From positions 1 to 31,404 of the forward strand of contig JAWQRM010000087.1 in assembly GCA_033557675.1 (NCBI GenBank): a stretch of 31,404 bases of DNA, read 5' to 3'. The notes below the pieces were generated by a model. It was not told the origin of the DNA. It worked only from the letters and a program-made list of their open reading frames with translations, and did not search any database. This document shows, piece by piece, positions 22,101 through 31,404 of this stretch (the stretch's first letter is position 1; the number at the start of each line of letters is the position of its first letter). The position numbers and the translations under genes are program-made. Source of the DNA: Coptodactyla brooksi (Eukaryota; Arthropoda; Insecta; Coleoptera; Scarabaeidae).

Positions 22101-23287
22101 TCGAATCGTCAACGTCGACAACAGCCACAGTTATGCGGACAGGTACGATATAGAAAAGCATAGCGTTTTCATATTTAAATTGATCAGGATTCAGAGTTTA
22201 TATTACTTTATAAATTAACTTCGTCTAACCCAGCATACCTTCAAAGAAAGGATCACAACATCCTGCTGTTAAACGCCCCGAGAATAGAAGCTGGCCCATG
22301 GTACCTGACTGCTGCAAGGAACACTAGAATAGTAGGGGAGTACACGGGCAAGTTTGTGGACTACTTGGTGTCACGCGGCCTGCACCTCCCCTCCCTGCAT
22401 CTGGTAGGTTTGAGCCTCGGTGCGCAAATGGCCGGCGTGACAGGCAAAAACGTGCGTAGCGGAAGGATACCGAGGATAACGGGCCTGGATCCTGCGGGGC
22501 CTCTCTTCGCAAAGTGGCCCAAGAGCCTGAAGTTGGACAGGACGGACGCGGACTTTGTCGACGTCATCCACACGGACGCCGGCATTTTTGGCTACCCGAG
22601 GAGCATCGGGCACGTCGACTTCTGGCCCAACGGCGGCATATCCCCGCAGCCGGGCTGCACCGTCCGCGAGGTGCTGCGAAGGAACCCCGACGGCGTTATC
22701 GAAAAGCGTAAGAAATGTCAGAAGAAACGGTTTCAGTCGTCGTTACTTCTTCAGTGATATTTTAAGTGTTCTGCAGCCACTGGAGATCCTACCAATACTA
22801 CGCTGAGTCCGTGGTATCGGAGTTCTCGTTTCCAGCCATAGAGTGCGAGTCGTGGAAGCATTTCAAGAATGGACTTTGCGACTATGACCAACAACCCATA
22901 AGTATGGGATTTTTGGCGCATCCCATGTAAGTATATCATATATTACCGGTCCAATAACTTTTGCACTTTTTCAAATCACATTAAAAAATAAAACACGTAT
23001 TAACTCTTTGGCACTTGACGACCGTTTGCAGTGTTTAAACATGCACTTGGCAAATTTAAAAATGTAGGATTTACTACTAATTGAAGGATTAAAAACCGAT
23101 CTCCAGTAAAGATATTTTTATTATCATCAGTTTCAAAGAAATTATGTACACTGTTTAAAACACGTCCGACCGATGACACAATGTCTTTTGCATTCTGTAT
23201 TCCGCAGTTGCTACTTGTCTTTACGATTCTAGGGCTAGAGGTAACTATTTCCTAGCGACCAATCCAGAGTCGCCTTTCTCGCAGTGA
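19198..23287 (+). CDS. Secreted neutral lipase (pancreatic-lipase/phospholipase A1 family)
   Basis: Six exons: 19198-19261, 19325-19436, 21994-22142, 22234-22707, 22767-22926 and 23233-23287. They make 1014 nt (337 aa), all phases consistent. The N-terminus has a short hydrophobic segment (TTLMCFFSTF) before FPG, likely a signal peptide. The catalytic triad is recognisable: Ser169 in GLSLGAQ, Asp194 in TGLDPAGPLF, and His271 in CSHWRSYQYYAES. It ends with the family C-terminal block ARGNYFLATNPESPF. There is no C-terminal PLAT domain, as usual for insect members. It should hydrolyse acylglycerols or phospholipids outside the cell; the exact substrate cannot be read from this sequence. The exon 5 acceptor was placed at TTTTAAG (22766), not the stronger-looking CTGCAG, because the CSHW motif requires it. 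Exon 6 uses TCTAG (23232), since upstream alternatives hit a stop. Confidence 0.88.
19679..19745 (+). pseudogene. Decayed copy of lipase exon 2 (copy A)
   Basis: This stretch matches the 3' half of lipase exon 2 (19381-19445) over its whole length, at roughly three quarters identity by eye. It still reads open as SHCNSVDSIIDISYQLSTN. The splice donor is destroyed: exon 2 has CCAG then GTAAGT, whereas here it is CCAATTAAGT. Similarity continues into the flanking intron on both sides, so a genomic segment was duplicated, not an mRNA. Confidence 0.65.
20060..21240. other. Remaining lipase intron 2 sequence
   Basis: AT-rich intronic DNA lies between the two exon-2 relics. Frames at 20384-20638 and 20714-20926 (84 and 70 codons) have no motif, biased codon use or splice support, and I regard them as chance. 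No transposon end was recognised. Confidence 0.4.
21357..21422 (+). pseudogene. Decayed copy of lipase exon 2 (copy B)
   Basis: This second relic of the exon 2 3' half reads SRFKNIDPIRDTSYQSYTK, with about 43 of 56 bases matching exon 2 by eye. The former donor position is AACAAGTAA, so it is not a good splice site. Its upstream flank (ccacgatttaaattgttgaaatg) and downstream flank (tataattatttcgttaat) match the flanks of copy A, so A and B arose from related duplications. Confidence 0.6.
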
Positions 23288-23785
23288 CCGTACCGCGACC
23301 CGACGGAAATCGACAAAACGTAATAATTTGTAAAAAAAAAACCAAAGTACTTGTTCGTTTGTTTCCTAGCCAATTTATGTTTAAGTTTCTCGTACTACTG
23401 AACGTGAATGGTGTAAATACTATTAATAATACTAATAATAGACGTTGTAAAATAGGCAAATAATAAAAGTCCCTCACCTTGTAAAAATAATACAAATTAG
23501 TTTTATTTCTTTTCAACGCAACTTCCTCTTTTATTCGGGGAGGGACGCCCAAATGAATGCTAATAAAAAAATACTTTTACGTCAACACATGTGTTGTCTC
23601 TAACAGTTTTTGTACTTTAGTTTACGCGGTTAAGTTTTTAAGTTTCTCATCTCTGTTTCGGTTTGAAAAAATACTGTTCTAAGGAGAGAAAGTGAGGGAG
23701 AGCGAGAGAGAGAGGGAGAGAGCTGGAGATCTTTTATAGACGACCATAGGACAACTGCACATGATAAAAAAGTACAGCCAAACTT
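23288..23785. other. Convergent 3' regions of lipase and Adar
   Basis: The lipase and Adar stop codons face each other 498 bp apart. A plus-strand AATAAA at 23462-23467 can serve the lipase. Minus-strand AATAAA signals (plus TTTATT at 23502-23507 and 23530-23535) can serve Adar. A GA-rich low-complexity stretch lies at 23683-23727, inside the presumed Adar 3' UTR, where it reads CT-rich. The 105-codon minus frame at 23235-23552 looks like chance. Confidence 0.5.
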
Positions 23786-26700
23786 TTACGAATTGAGCAT
23801 CGCGCCGTCGGTATCTTCCGCCTTGGCCGCCTCCTCGTAGTGCAACTCAAACTGGTCCTGCTCCATCGGCTTCTGAATCCACTTTCCGAGGCCCGCTTTG
23901 AAAAATGCCTCGAAGAGGCGCTCTTTGGCGGACTGGCAAAAGTTATTTCGAGTTTTGATCACGATTCGACACAATTTTTTCACACCTCAATTAAATCAGA
24001 AGGTAAAGAAAACCTGTACTCACCACGTACGTCTTGGACGAGTCCTTTGCGTCACAGTAACAGTGCAATCTCGTCTCGTGCACCTTGGTAGTGGAGACGA
24101 GCCCGCTCTGGCACAGGTCGACGAACTTCTGCGCAAACACCTGCTTGCATATGCGCGACGTGCCCTGGTCGGACCTGCCCGACGTCGTATTGACGACCTC
24201 GACCATCTCCTGACCCGTCGTCCAGTTCACGGAGAAGCTGGGTGCTTTCGTCGGGTGCCTCGTCTCCGATGACGTCACCAGGCACATCGTCGGCCTGTTT
24301 AGGCGGAACGGCGGTGGCAGGCCCTGCAGGGTGTTCTCCACTCTTCCGCACAACGCCCTGTACAAGTGCGACTCGTGGAACAGGCTGCCCAAGACCACAG
24401 TCTTGATGTAGATCGGTTCGATGAAGTGCGAGAGGAGCGCCCCCTGTGTACGCGACCAAACAACATTTATCAAACGACCGAAGGCGGCACGTAGCGCAAA
24501 AGGGACCTCCACCAATTTTTTTAAACTTTCACTTAAATTAGAATTTTTCATAATAAAGTTAAACAACTGTCAATGCACGTTTTGGTAACTAAATTATTGT
24601 TATAATTGTAATATATATATATATAAGCAAATGAATGATCATTTCATTCATCAAAGGAAGTACATATACCTGCACACCCAAAATGTTCCATCGAGCTATC
24701 TTGTCCGAACAGGACATTGTGAGCAATCGTTCCCCCTGAATGATGCCGTCCCACGCTTGGATGACGGCGTGCGCCTTGACCGGGATCGTGCCCTCGCCGC
24801 TCTCTATTTTAGTCCGCAGCTGGCCCCGCGAGTTCCTGTTGGGGTGACGGTCGACAGCGTTCGCGTCCTCGTGCGGGCTGAAGATGCGCGCGTCGCCGCA
24901 CGGCGCCGTGTTTATGTACAGGTGGAAGTCGACGCCATCCTTCAGCCCGTAGCCGCGGGACGGCTTCGCCTGGAAGATCGACTCGCCGCGCCGTCTCTCG
25001 TCCGAGAGCAGCAGCAGCTGGTCAAACAGGTAGATCTGCAGGCACCGCCTCGAGATGATCTCGGCGTGCATGTCGTTGAGTGCCGCCCCGCTCAGGCTCA
25101 TCCGCTCACCCGAGATGCACTTTGTGCCCGTCGCTACCGAGATTATCGTCAGCTCCTTGTCGCGGCTCATCACGAACCCCGCCAGCACCTTCCGCTTCAC
25201 GTGCATCGGGTCCGACGTCATCAGTGATGCAAACTTTTCCGTCACTAATCTGACAATCGACAAAAACAATAAGTATTAATACATATACCTCTATTTCTCC
25301 ACTATCTAAATTTGACTTTCAACATTTACAAATAACAGAAATACAATTCATTTTCTTCAAAGGCAATATACACAAAAGTAATTTCAACGTGTGATTATTA
25401 CTTTTTCTTTAAAAAGACTAATGCTATATTATCCCGCACTAATTATAAATGAAATTGAATGTGTGGGCTGGCTGAGAGGCTAGGGGCGCGACTCAAGGGG
25501 GATATACAATAGACCTGCTGAGGAGTCAGTGCTGCGGATTAACCGCACCCCCGCCTATCCAGAACCAGAACCAGAGAAACGTTTCTAAGAAAGATCATTT
25601 AACTTTTATGTGCAAACTACAACAAGGATTATTTGACGAATTTCTTAGTGTATTGTTATTGTTTCAGTACCCCTCCAGACAAACGGTGAATCTTGCCAAA
25701 GTTCCAAACTTCGGCAGTCTTTACTAAAGAGATCTGTGTTCCTGATAATATCGGTTTTCAGGCTATAGTTTGATATATTGTAAAAAAAAAGTTTAAAAAT
25801 AAAAGAAAAAATCAGAATTTTTGTCCAGAAGTATCTCAATTATGTTTTAAACGACCAAAAGTAGCAGTCTTTTCGGCATGCGTGTCAAGAGTATGCCAAG
25901 AGGGAAAACTATCTATTATTTAACTTTGTGCCTATTACATTTTTGTTCAGTAAGTTATAAGATATAACATTAAAACACTACCCAATTTCACCGAGATGCA
26001 ATTCCCTATATCATTAGTGCGGGGTCCTTTTATAAAACAGTCTTTTTCTTACGAATCTAGAGCAAAAGCAATAGATTAAGCATTGTATAAAAACAATGAT
26101 AGCGTGCGATAAATATGTGAATCATTTGGAATAATAAACAATTGCGTACCTTCCGATTCTGTCGGCCCACTCTTGTTGTTCGCTGCTTATTTTCGACGGC
26201 CTGAACTGCGGATTACCAAACACGGGCGCGTCACCGTCCTTGCCGCACATCAGTTTCGTAAGCGCGGCGGTCGCCGCGGCACTCTTGGCCAACTTTTTAC
26301 TAGAACCTACGGACGAAAGTTTCGTAAGGGCGACACACGGAGGGCGCGACCAACTCACCGGTCCCCACGAACGTCTCCCCCTCCAAATTAATAACTATCT
26401 TAAACCTAGCGAACAGGTCGGAATCGTTCTCGGTGCAGTCGTACTTAATGTTAGGGTAAAGTTCGTTTATGAGCATGACGGCCCCTTTCGGCACGGTCTG
26501 CTTCATCGCCTCCGGCTTGTTCGCCTGTTGGCCGCTGTCGAACGCGTCGCTCGTGAAGTCGACCTTGACGTTCGCGGCGATGTGCGAGACGATCTTGCAG
26601 CTGTTCGGGAACTGGATGAACGCCTTCAGGGCCTCCTCGGCCGCCTTGCACCGGGCGATCCGCTTCGAGCGGCCCACGCCGAGGTACTGCAGGCCGTCGA

Positions 26701-28508
26701 CGACGACCGACACCGTGAACATGGGCGCGTGCGGCGGCCCCGTCTGCTCGAGCACCTCGTACTTCAGGCCCATGCGCAGCTCGTTCAGGGTGGCCACCGG
26801 GTTCTTGCCCATGATCGGCACGGTCGTCTTGAGCTTTTTCTTCTTAACCTGCGAACCATTCTCGCCTGGACAAAAGTCAGATCAGTGCGTTTTAGTCTCT
26901 GTTGACCTCGAAAATTTAATTACGTTAAAAAATAACGGGCCCACGTGGCGAGAAATATACACCAGTAATTCAAATGAAAAAATAATATCTAGACAGCATT
27001 AATTCAAGACTACCTCCTTTTTTTGGTTAAACACGAATGCAACATAGTTTTCAAAGTTGAGGATTTGGAACCTTTGGCTTTGTAACCAAGTAAAATGTGG
27101 TGACTTCATTTGGTGGCTTCGAAACAAGAAAGTAGTGGTAACTTTGTTTTACTTAACACAGTTTTTGTCAATTTTGAATAATGACTACAACAAAAAATTA
27201 TTTTCAAAAAACAGGCTGTCCAACTGCGGCTCCGCCTCATTTACGAAACAAACACGCAACAAACCAAGTGTCAAAGTCACCGTCCACTTGATTTAATTAT
27301 TATTAATTTTCTTTTAAATTGTTTTCACAATATAGAAACAACTTATGTGAATGTTTAGTTTATATTTATAAACGTATTTATGCAACTCATCTCCCAGCAT
27401 TTGACAGCAATGATGTTATGAAGTGTTGCATAATTGCAAGGTAATTTTTGAACTATTTATTTATAAATGCAACATGCCAATGTTGTTATTAGGAGTCAAT
27501 GTATGTATAGGTTTAGGAGTTATGGGAGCCAATTTTGATTTCAAACACTTTACAGACAGTGTAAAGAAAAATTACCGAATGGCAAACTAGAGCTATTTTA
27601 AGACCATTTATTTAGTTTAGTGGTCTAAAGATCGATTAATTACAAAATTGTACAATTCGTTAAAAATTGCCGCTAACAATTATAATAATATTACTTACAT
27701 CAAGTCAGGGGAAGCTAACAGAATTAAAAACAAATCAAAAGTCAACGTTGCGCACACTAAGAAGTTTTAAATCAAAACAACAACGTAAACAATACAATCT
27801 TTTGAACAACAAAACCGACAGAACGTGTGATCAGCATTTTGTGTTTTTTGTCATACCTTCAAACGCCCGTTTTTCACTGCCGTGGGTCAACGATTCCAGA
27901 TCATTGGCCATACTACGGAAAACTTATATATGCGGTCGCAGAACGTCGAAATTACTACTAATAAACTAATAAACACTACGATTTTTTAACACTTTCCGTC
28001 TACAAAAGACGCACCGACGACAAGCAGTTGGCTGAATTATCGACAAATTACGTTTTTCGGCGCTACCAACCGCCAATCACCAAACTCACTAATAACGCCG
28101 GTCGAATGTTAACAGTCGTCGTATTTTTCGTCATTTCATCCGGATTACTGCACAAGAACCGACGTAAACTCGCGTTTAAAACAATCACGCGAAGGTTTGT
28201 CGCCAGGTTTTGTCAGATAGCGGCGACAAAAACCTAAATGAATTATAGCAAACCGATTACCAACCTAGTTTTTGAACCCGCAAAAAAATACTACAAAAAA
28301 CGAAATAAACTCGATTCAAAACCGATTTTTAATTGAATTTTCACCGGAACGAAGGTCGAATAACTGACTTTTACGCGCCGAACGAACGAAACGAATAAAA
28401 ACAAGTCGAAACGGAACGTTAAGAGTGCGGTGGCTTACCGTTAATAATCGGAGGCTCGTATTCGTCTTCGGTGGCAGCTGTTTCTATTTCGACAATGTCC
28501 AAATTCAT
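23786..28508 (-). CDS. Adar: Adar, double-stranded RNA adenosine deaminase
   Basis: Six exons: 28508-28439, 26865-26359, 26306-26150, 25249-24670, 24443-24024 and 23932-23786. They make 1881 nt (626 aa), all phases consistent. Adar converts adenosine to inosine in dsRNA; in insects it recodes neuronal transcripts. Domains: acidic N-terminus, dsRBD1 (about 45-109, NPVATLNELR...), dsRBD2 (about 148-214), and a deaminase domain from about 245. Zinc ligands are H306, C362 and C425, in NDMHAE, PCGDARIF and SCSDKIARWN. E308 is the proton shuttle, and E397 in ESGEGTIPV matches the base-flipping Glu488 of human ADAR2. It ends with the family block AGLGKWIQKPMEQDQFEL. The two-dsRBD layout is ADAR2-like, as in all insects. 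A second in-frame ATG at 28556 would add 16 residues; I chose the downstream one because its acidic N-terminus looks natural, with moderate certainty. Alternative 5' exons are likely and not resolved. Confidence 0.95.
25433..26023. mobile_element. Possible element bounded by 11-bp inverted ends in Adar intron 3
   Basis: CCCGCACTAAT at 25433-25443 and its exact complement ATTAGTGCGGG at 26013-26023 enclose 591 bp, including the tRNA-like relic. The flanks (gctatattat and gtccttttat) give no convincing target-site duplication. This may be a DNA element carrying a SINE, or chance. Confidence 0.3.
25460..25580 (+). repeat. tRNA-Leu(CAA)-derived SINE-like relic in Adar intron 3
   Basis: The stretch GGCTGGCTGAGAGGCTAGG (about 25469-25487) fits an A box and D arm of class II tRNA. 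It is followed by GGCGCGACTCAAG, as in the anticodon arm of tRNA-Leu(CAA). A degenerate B-box region (GCGGATTAACCGCACCCCC) and a short repeated tail (CCAGAACCAGAACCAGAG) follow. The arms no longer pair fully, so it is not a working tRNA. It lies antisense to Adar in the 900-bp intron 25250-26149. Confidence 0.5.
26866..28438. other. Adar: Adar intron 1
   Basis: This 1573-bp intron lies between the short first coding exon and the dsRBD exon. Frames on the plus strand at 27057, 27667 and 28028 show no family features. It is the likely place for alternative Adar first exons, but I found none with a convincing in-frame start and a phase-1 donor. Confidence 0.4.
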
Positions 28509-28556
28509 AACTTTCTCCCCGTACTTTCGATAGAACACTTTCGTGCCGAATCCCAT

Positions 28557-30057
28557 GTGGCGAGAGATGAAAATTTCGTACAAAAACAGTGCTCAAACCA
28601 CGTGGGAAGGCGGCATGCGTACACAGTGCGTTCGCAAATGGTCGAATGAGGGTAGACACCGTTCGCAATACCCTCTTATTCTGTCCATGCCGGGGCAGAA
28701 TAAGGGGATTTCTCGGAATACAGGTAAAAGGAGGAAAGGGATCCGATCGCAGAGGGCCGCGTACCGTTCGTAAACAAAAGGGAGTTCCATTGAAACGTGG
28801 TACCCTCTTTACCTAAAATTTGTTTCTACTATTCCGTGTGTGTGTGTGTTAAAATTTACTTTTTTTGCGGACGATTATTTTTTAGTTATTGTAAAGAGAT
28901 ATTTGAATAAATGATGTAAAGAAGAATTTTCTACCGTATAAAATAAAACGTAAACGATTCAGGCTCAAGATTATAAATAATTCGTAAAAAAATGCCTAAA
29001 ATTTATTTCTAATAAAACGCGTGCGTTTAAACGTACGTTTTATTATAGATTATCTATTGTTATTATGAAAATATTTAAGAAAGATCGTGTCCAATATAAG
29101 ATAAAACATTTTATAATAAAGAATTAAAAATAATTTAAAATAAATAATTTAAATAATGCAGAATTAACCATTTTTAGACAAAAAAAAATGACGTGGAAAT
29201 TTACGTGGACATTTATCGTCGACCTTAAAATTTAACAGCCGTCAAAAACCGAGGAGGTCGAGCTTAATTTCTTTCCTGTTCGTTTCTAAACGAATTCAAT
29301 CGATACGTATTTATTACGAGAAAGATTTTATATTTTACATTTTTGTATGAAACGTAAACGTAACATAAAAATTCGACAGCTGTCATCGGTATCTCCTAAA
29401 CACGACGTTATATTCCCCTAGGTAATTCAACAAGTGAATTCTATTGCGTTAATAACGAGTTAATTAACAAAGAGAGTTAACAATTAATGCGAAACCATAA
29501 AGCAGATCGTCTTTATTTTCTGCTGTCGCACGTAGTTAAAATGCAAACATAACCTAGAACTTTGACAGATGTCGTTAACAATACAACGGTATGAACACGA
29601 ACTTATCACCGTGGCCATAACCCAAACATTTAACAACTACTCGCTTTTATGCAAAATGCAGTGTTTTAACCACATATGAAGTTAGCTGACTATAATGCAA
29701 TATGATGTGCAAATGTTAAAATTGCGCACGTTTATGCGTGTACGTTGTCCAATACTTTATTATAATATGTCATTATGTAACGCGTTAATTAAAATAAAAA
29801 GCAATGGTAAAACAATAAAAACCCCTTAATATGCATCGATTCAATTTTCCAAACTTCTTAGACACTATTTATTTACTTTTTATGAAATTTTATGCATAGC
29901 CATCCGGTAATTTTCCAAAATACATCTGACATATTTATTGTATTACACAGGCTAGCTGTATGACCCCCTACTTAAAAATTTTAAATTACTCATTGTCCGC
30001 ATATATATCGAGCAAATTGTAGCGGCATATACAGTCAATTGCAGTTTCGTTTTAAAC
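28557..30057. other. Intergenic region between Adar and the HAD phosphatase gene
   Basis: The region is 1.5 kb between divergent genes. It contains a CTTATTCTG/CAGAATAAG hairpin (28671-28707), a short GT repeat (28836-28849) and a palindromic AATAAAACG...CGTTTTATT stretch (29011-29044). Near the plus-strand gene, TATATA at about 30001-30006 lies roughly 30 bp before a TCAATT initiator-like site, implying a 5' UTR of about 20 nt. No gene was seen. Confidence 0.45.
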
Positions 30058-30922
30058 ATGCCGTACGAAAAAGTATCTCACGTTATTTTTGATTTAGATG
30101 GGACGATTTTAGGTCAGAACCGAACGACGAATCGAATCGCCAAAACCGTTATTTTTTTTTTCATAGATTCTGAAGGCAGTCTGGACAAGATCGTCGCAGA
30201 TATAGCCCACATGTTCGGCAAAGAGTACACTCGCAGCGCTAGAATACAAATTTTGGGGACGACCGAACCGGATACGGCTAGAATAGCCATCAGAGAATTA
30301 AAATTGCCGCTCAGCGTTGAGGAATTCATGCGAATTTACTACGAAAAAGTTGCCGAGGAAATGCGTAACCCGCCATTGTTAGCGGGTGAGATTAATTGTT
30401 AAACGAATATTAAATCGTCGAACAATATTATCCTTACAATTTTTAAGGTATCGAAAGATTAATAAACCACCTGCACGACAACGACGTACCGATGGCGTTA
30501 GCGACATCTTCTTCCGACTATACGAAACGAATTAAAACTCAAAATTACAGGAAACTGTTCGAGAAATTTCATCATGAGGTGATGGGGGGAAGCGACCCCG
30601 AGGTTAAACGCGGAAAACCGAGCCCGGACATATTTCTCGTTTGCGCTTCTAGGTTCCCGGACCGTCCGAAACCATCCAGTGTATGTTTTAAGCGAAAAAA
30701 AAAAAAAAAAATGAAAACGTATCGTTGATTCGTATTTTTCCGTAGTGTTTAGTGTTCGAGGACGCCCCGAACGGCGTTAGGAGCGCGCACGGCGCCGGGA
30801 TGCAAACTGTCATGATCGCGAGGGACGAAATCCCTTGCGAATTACGAAAGCAAGCCACTTTAGTATTGAAGTCCGCCGAAGATTTCAAACCGGAACTTTT
30901 CGGATTACCCCCGTATAACTAA
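30058..30922 (+). CDS. Gs1l: HAD-family phosphatase, GS1-like (pseudouridine-5'-phosphatase group)
   Basis: Four exons: 30058-30112, 30167-30385, 30448-30680 and 30746-30922. They make 684 nt (227 aa), with introns of 54, 62 and 65 bp and consistent phases. HAD motif I is VIFDLDGTILD, with nucleophile Asp12 and acid/base Asp14. Motif II is ALATSSS, motif III the Lys of RGKPSPDIF, and motif IV LVFEDAPNGV. The helical cap between motifs I and II fits subfamily I. The length is normal for the human PUDP and Drosophila GS1-like group. Family members remove phosphate from small phosphorylated metabolites; the human enzyme acts on pseudouridine 5'-phosphate, and the same activity here is inferred only. 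All catalytic residues are present. A 17-A run follows the exon 3 donor inside intron 3. Confidence 0.92.
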
Positions 30923-30957
30923 TTTATTATAGTTTACATCAACTGTATTGTATTTAT

Positions 30958-30963
30958 AATAAA
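30958..30963 (+). terminator. Polyadenylation signal of the HAD phosphatase gene
   Basis: An AATAAA hexamer lies 35 nt after the stop codon on the plus strand; it would give a short 3' UTR. Confidence 0.55.
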
Positions 30964-31404
30964 TATCGTTTAGAGTCGCAAACGTTTTTCTAAAAAAAAT
31001 TATAAAAATTTGACAGCAATGGCGAGCGAGAGCCATCTCGCGTGAAATAGACAAATCTATATTGGTATAACCTCTTTGTTTTCATATTACAATTTTTATA
31101 TTGCAAATCGCAAATAATTGTTTAATTTTAACATTCCGCCCGCACGAACCGTTTCTACTGCCGCCGATCGGTTAATTTGGCATAATTTAATTTGTAATTA
31201 AGAGTAACTTAAGCTGAGGAAACGTTCATGCGTTCGAACTCGCTAAAGTTGTTCGTGCAAAATCCCCGTTTTAACAGCATAATTTTTTTCCGAAAGTCGT
31301 GAAATAAATAAGCGCCGTGACCGAGAGAATTGGATTTAATGTGTTGTGTGCCGTTCGCGTAGTTATTTGCGTCGGTGAAAGTGTTTTTTTCGCGACCGTA
31401 AGGC
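30964..31404. other. Right-hand end of window, no supported gene
   Basis: This is intergenic sequence. The last 150 bp become more CpG-rich and end with GCGACC then GTAAGG, which could be the donor of a non-coding first exon of a plus-strand gene starting beyond the window. The evidence is only compositional. Confidence 0.25.

Noticed and set aside
22751..22778. Stronger-looking lipase exon 5 acceptors at TTCAG (22755) and CTGCAG (22776)
   Set aside because: TTCAG leads to an in-frame stop, and CTGCAG breaks the phase and loses the conserved Cys before the catalytic His.
22514..22806. Alternative plus frames over lipase exon 4
   Set aside because: Overlap the true frame containing GLSLGAQ and TGLDPAGPLF; codon-biased shadows.
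24052..24459. 135-codon minus frame over the Adar deaminase exon
   Set aside because: Alternative frame of a GC-rich exon; the Adar frame (24443-24024) is continuous in phase with its neighbours.
24631..25227. 198-codon plus-strand frame
   Set aside because: Antisense shadow of the Adar catalytic exon; Arg/Val/Leu-rich and without motifs.
25460..25580. Functional tRNA-Leu gene
   Set aside because: The D-arm and anticodon regions are recognisable, but the acceptor stem and T arm do not pair and the B box is degenerate.
26240..26905. 221-codon plus-strand frame
   Set aside because: Antisense of the Adar dsRBD exons, running through the 52-bp intron; no recognisable domain.

Overview
The window is nuclear DNA of an insect, probably a holometabolan and possibly a beetle; the order is a guess. 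The evidence is AT-rich sequence, many 49-120 bp introns, an insect-type Adar, an insect neutral lipase, a Gs1-like HAD phosphatase and decayed Tigger/pogo and TTAA-flanked elements. There are no operons and no bacterial features. Protein identities come from motif recognition by eye. Gene models were built by hand by checking splice sites and codon phase; every model below closes in frame.

Layout. 1-3464: AT-rich DNA with weak candidate exons and palindromes. 3465-10323 (minus): a seven-coding-exon RING-H2 ubiquitin ligase of the RNF38/RNF44 family (591 aa), with a 5' UTR exon; its introns hold a 482-bp TTAA-flanked MITE, a decayed Tigger inside a longer inverted-repeat element, and a degenerate tandem array. 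11883-15212 (minus): a nine-exon secreted animal-type haem peroxidase homologue (715 aa) that has lost the proximal haem-ligand His and both haem-ester acids, so it looks like a pseudoenzyme. 15213-17472: an intergenic region with a five-unit degenerate repeat array. 17473-18392 (minus): a small three-exon gene of unknown function (263 aa). 18393-19197: a divergent promoter region. 19198-23287 (plus): a six-exon secreted lipase (337 aa) whose second intron carries two decayed copies of exon 2. 23786-28508 (minus): Adar, the A-to-I RNA-editing deaminase, with two dsRBDs and a full catalytic domain; one intron contains a tRNA-Leu-derived SINE-like relic. 30058-30922 (plus): a four-exon HAD phosphatase of the GS1-like/pseudouridine-5'-phosphatase group (227 aa). 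The last 480 bp hold no gene I can support.

The genes are functionally unrelated neighbours. Two arrangements could matter for regulation: the 263-aa gene and the lipase are divergent (806 bp between start codons), and the lipase and Adar are convergent with polyadenylation signals about 70 bp apart. A recurring theme is local tandem duplication followed by decay, seen in at least four places, twice involving or touching exon sequence.
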